DNA of 64,000 nucleotides from Hahella sp. CCB-MM4 (GTDB lineage Bacteria; Pseudomonadota; Gammaproteobacteria; Pseudomonadales; Oleiphilaceae): NCBI RefSeq assembly GCF_002260525.1, contig NZ_MRYI01000009.1, positions 124,001 to 188,000 of the forward strand, read 5' to 3'. Shown piece by piece: positions 62,566 to 64,000 of this stretch (position 1 is its first letter; each line of letters starts with the position of its first letter). The notes under the pieces were generated by a model. It saw only the letters and a program-made list of their open reading frames with translations, ran no database searches and was not told where the DNA came from. The position numbers and the translations under genes were made by a program.

Positions 62566-62760
62566 TCAAGCAGGAGGAGTTCCTTCCTTCAGCATTTGCT
62601 TTATCTGCTCGCGAAATTCCGTGGTGTCTTCATGACCATGAACCTGGACGGCATGTTGGACGGCTGCCTCCAGCAGCTCTTCCTTGGTATCTGCAGAGAG
62701 AGCAACTGTGCAGTTTGACTCGCTGGGGGAGTTCCGGCAGTCAACGTAGTATCTCGCCAT
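62566..62760 (-). CDS. DUF1059-family small protein
   Basis: A 64-residue protein (MARYYVDCRNSPSESNCTV, then AVQHAVQVHGHEDTTEFREQ) with the DUF1059 pattern of two cysteines near the N-terminus and a C-terminal helix with VHGHED. The ATG at 62760 has GGAGG 8 bases upstream and is preferred over 62799. Function unknown. Its leader contains a 19-bp tandem repeat. Confidence 0.88.
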   Translation of the reverse strand: MARYYVDCRNSPSESNCTVALSADTKEELLEAAVQHAVQVHGHEDTTEFREQIKQMLKEGTPPA

Positions 62761-62799
62761 GGTAATACCTCCCATTGCAATGGGGATTTTTCGCTGCAT

Positions 62800-62894
62800 G
62801 TAGCTCTTAATATCGTAGGTAGCTCCTAATATCGAATGTAGCTCCTAATATCGAATGTAGCTCCTAATATCGAATGTAGCTCCTGATATTTAGT
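62800..62894. repeat. Five 19-bp tandem units in the DUF1059 leader
   Basis: The unit gtagctcctaatatcgaat occurs three times perfectly (62819-62875), flanked by one diverged unit on each side (62800-62818 and 62876-62894). It lies 40 bases upstream of the DUF1059 start. There are no spacers, so it is not a CRISPR array. Confidence 0.95.
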
Positions 62895-63130
62895 CACAAT
62901 GACAGCGATTCATTGATGAAGAATAGGAATCCTTCATTTACAAGTTTAGTCCTAATTGATGCCTGGGAAGTAAGCGCTTACAGAGGAATTTGTTATAACC
63001 GCACGATGGATTATCCCCGCAATCATTGGTCAGCTATAAGCTCCGCGTTTTTCATGACAATCCGTGATTACTTACAAACTGTTACATTGACTAGACTTAT
63101 GGAATAAATGTCCTTTTAAAGGTGTCTTCT

Positions 63131-64000
63131 ATGAAGCAGTGGCTGTATGTATTCATGTTGTGGAGCGCAGGTTTAACCGGAGGATGGACATTTGCCTCGG
63201 CAGAGGTGCCTCCGTTTCAACAGGGAGAGTTGGTGATTGTCGGCAATGTCGATGTAATTCCCGGATATACGGCCAAGCGCCATTTTCCGGACGCAGGATT
63301 AACCGTTCTTACAGTAACCCCAGGCAGCGAGACAAGGGAAATTTCCCGATTGCGAGGTCTGGGGATTGAGGCCCATCTCAACAGAGTGGCGCAGAAGTTT
63401 GTGACCACTTCCGATCCGTTTTCCAGTTACCAGTGGCACTTCGACTCAGTGCAGGCCCAACAGGCCTGGACACTTAGCACCGGCGAAGGCGTTGTCGTGG
63501 CCATTCTCGATACGGGCCTGAATAGCGGTGGGCCGGATGGCGTCAACTGTGTGGTGTCGCCCGCCAGTATGCTTGGGAATCCCAGTGGTTTCACTGATGG
63601 AGACGGTCATGGAACTCATGTTTCCGGTACCGTTGCCCAGAAGACCAATAATGGTGTCGGGGTCGCTGGTCTGGCCCACGGTAGCTGCATCATGCCGGTA
63701 AAAGTTTTGAGCGACGAGGGTAGCGGAACCTTTGCGGACATAGCGGCCGGTATTGTCTATGCGGTGGATCATGGCGCCAGGGTTATCAATATGAGTCTGG
63801 GCATCAGCGCCCGTTACGGCATTACTCATGATGCGGTTATGGATCCCGCTCTTGACTATGCCTATGCAGCGGGTGTGACAGTGGTCGCTGCGGCAGGTAA
63901 TGACGGCTTCAAGAAAAATGTCAGCTACCCGGCGATCTACGACACCACTCTGGCCGTGGGAGCGACTGATTATCGCAATACCCTGGCCCGGTACTCAAAC
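63131..64000 (+). CDS. Secreted subtilisin-like serine protease (C-terminus beyond window)
   Basis: An S8 peptidase open to the right edge, 290 residues visible. A signal peptide of about 24 residues (MKQWLYVFMLWSAGLTGGWT, ending ASA) is followed by a short prosegment (LVIVGNVDVIPGYTAKRHF). The catalytic Asp is residue 127 in VVAILDTGLNSGG, the catalytic His is residue 160 in DGDGHGTHVSGT, and the oxyanion-hole Asn is in VVAAAGNDGF. The catalytic Ser would lie just beyond the window. It is exported and probably self-processed. Neighbours give no hint about its substrate. Confidence 0.93.
   Translation, partial: MKQWLYVFMLWSAGLTGGWTFASAEVPPFQQGELVIVGNVDVIPGYTAKRHFPDAGLTVLTVTPGSETREISRLRGLGIEAHLNRVAQKFVTTSDPFSSYQWHFDSVQAQQAWTLSTGEGVVVAILDTGLNSGGPDGVNCVVSPASMLGNPSGFTDGDGHGTHVSGTVAQKTNNGVGVAGLAHGSCIMPVKVLSDEGSGTFADIAAGIVYAVDHGARVINMSLGISARYGITHDAVMDPALDYAYAAGVTVVAAAGNDGFKKNVSYPAIYDTTLAVGATDYRNTLARYSN

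Noticed and set aside
62800-62894. Regular 19-bp repeats as a CRISPR array
   Set aside because: Units are directly adjacent with no spacers, and no cas genes are near.

Overview
The window comes from a Gram-negative gammaproteobacterium, probably a marine or facultatively anaerobic member of the Oceanospirillales/Pseudomonadales/Alteromonadales area. The evidence is a Pseudomonas-like narGHJI operon with a trailing PpiC-type foldase, the oxygen-independent ubiquinone genes ubiT/ubiU/ubiV, FNR-type sites, a bacterial glycogen operon with a phosphorylase-kinase-like GH15 protein, and Sec signal peptides throughout. I cannot name the genus. I see no rRNA, tRNA or CRISPR array.

Layout. 1-2.5 kb: an edge-cut secreted lipase and a membrane-anchored exported protein. 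2.6-5.2 kb: an ECF42-type sigma factor with its YciI/DGPF partner and a glutathione S-transferase. The YciI gene, the GST gene and a frameshifted SRPBCC gene 20 kb away share one promoter signature, TGTNGR-N11-CTCRTTCGWCTA. 5.3-6.0 kb: an orphan periplasmic binding protein. 6.2-18.7 kb: an anaerobic respiration block (ubiV, ubiU, ubiT, ppiC, narI, narJ, narH, narG, narX), followed at 27.6-30.5 kb by narK and narL. Between the two nar parts lie unrelated genes: tautomerase, TfoX-like, aspartate carbamoyltransferase, VOC, GNAT, an aerolysin-like pore-forming protein with a jacalin-like N-terminus, a secreted PI-PLC-like protein, an AraC regulator and a Tse2-like toxin/antitoxin pair. 30.6-43.2 kb: glycogen metabolism (PhK-like GH15, glgB, glgX, pgm, glgC, glgA). 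43.5-55.6 kb: an AT-richer accessory island with a 2348-residue SpvB/FG-GAP/RHS polymorphic toxin, an exported putative immunity protein, an IS110 scar, a family of short repeats built on GGGGTCAAGCCTTAC, four small related secreted proteins, a broken duplicate of a downstream gene, and a UPF0175/PIN toxin-antitoxin pair. 55.7-61.4 kb: malonyltransferase-like, fused 2-oxoacid dehydrogenase E1, glutaryl-CoA dehydrogenase and a divergent LysR regulator. 61.5-64 kb: a second orphan binding protein, a DUF1059 protein and an edge-cut secreted subtilase.

How the genes work together. NarK imports nitrate, NarGHI reduces it with quinol, NarJ and the PpiC protein assist maturation, NarX/NarL sense nitrate, and UbiTUV supply ubiquinone without oxygen. 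FNR-like sites at the ubiU/ubiT, narG and narL promoters tie these together. The glycogen block supplies both synthesis and debranching.

The most novel-looking items are the jacalin-aerolysin/PI-PLC pair, the RHS toxin with a predicted permuted papain-fold tip and exported immunity partner, the four-member small secreted protein array interleaved with repeats, the three-site ECF42 regulon, and a recurring habit of unrelated 12-19 bp tandem repeats sitting in leaders or over stop codons.
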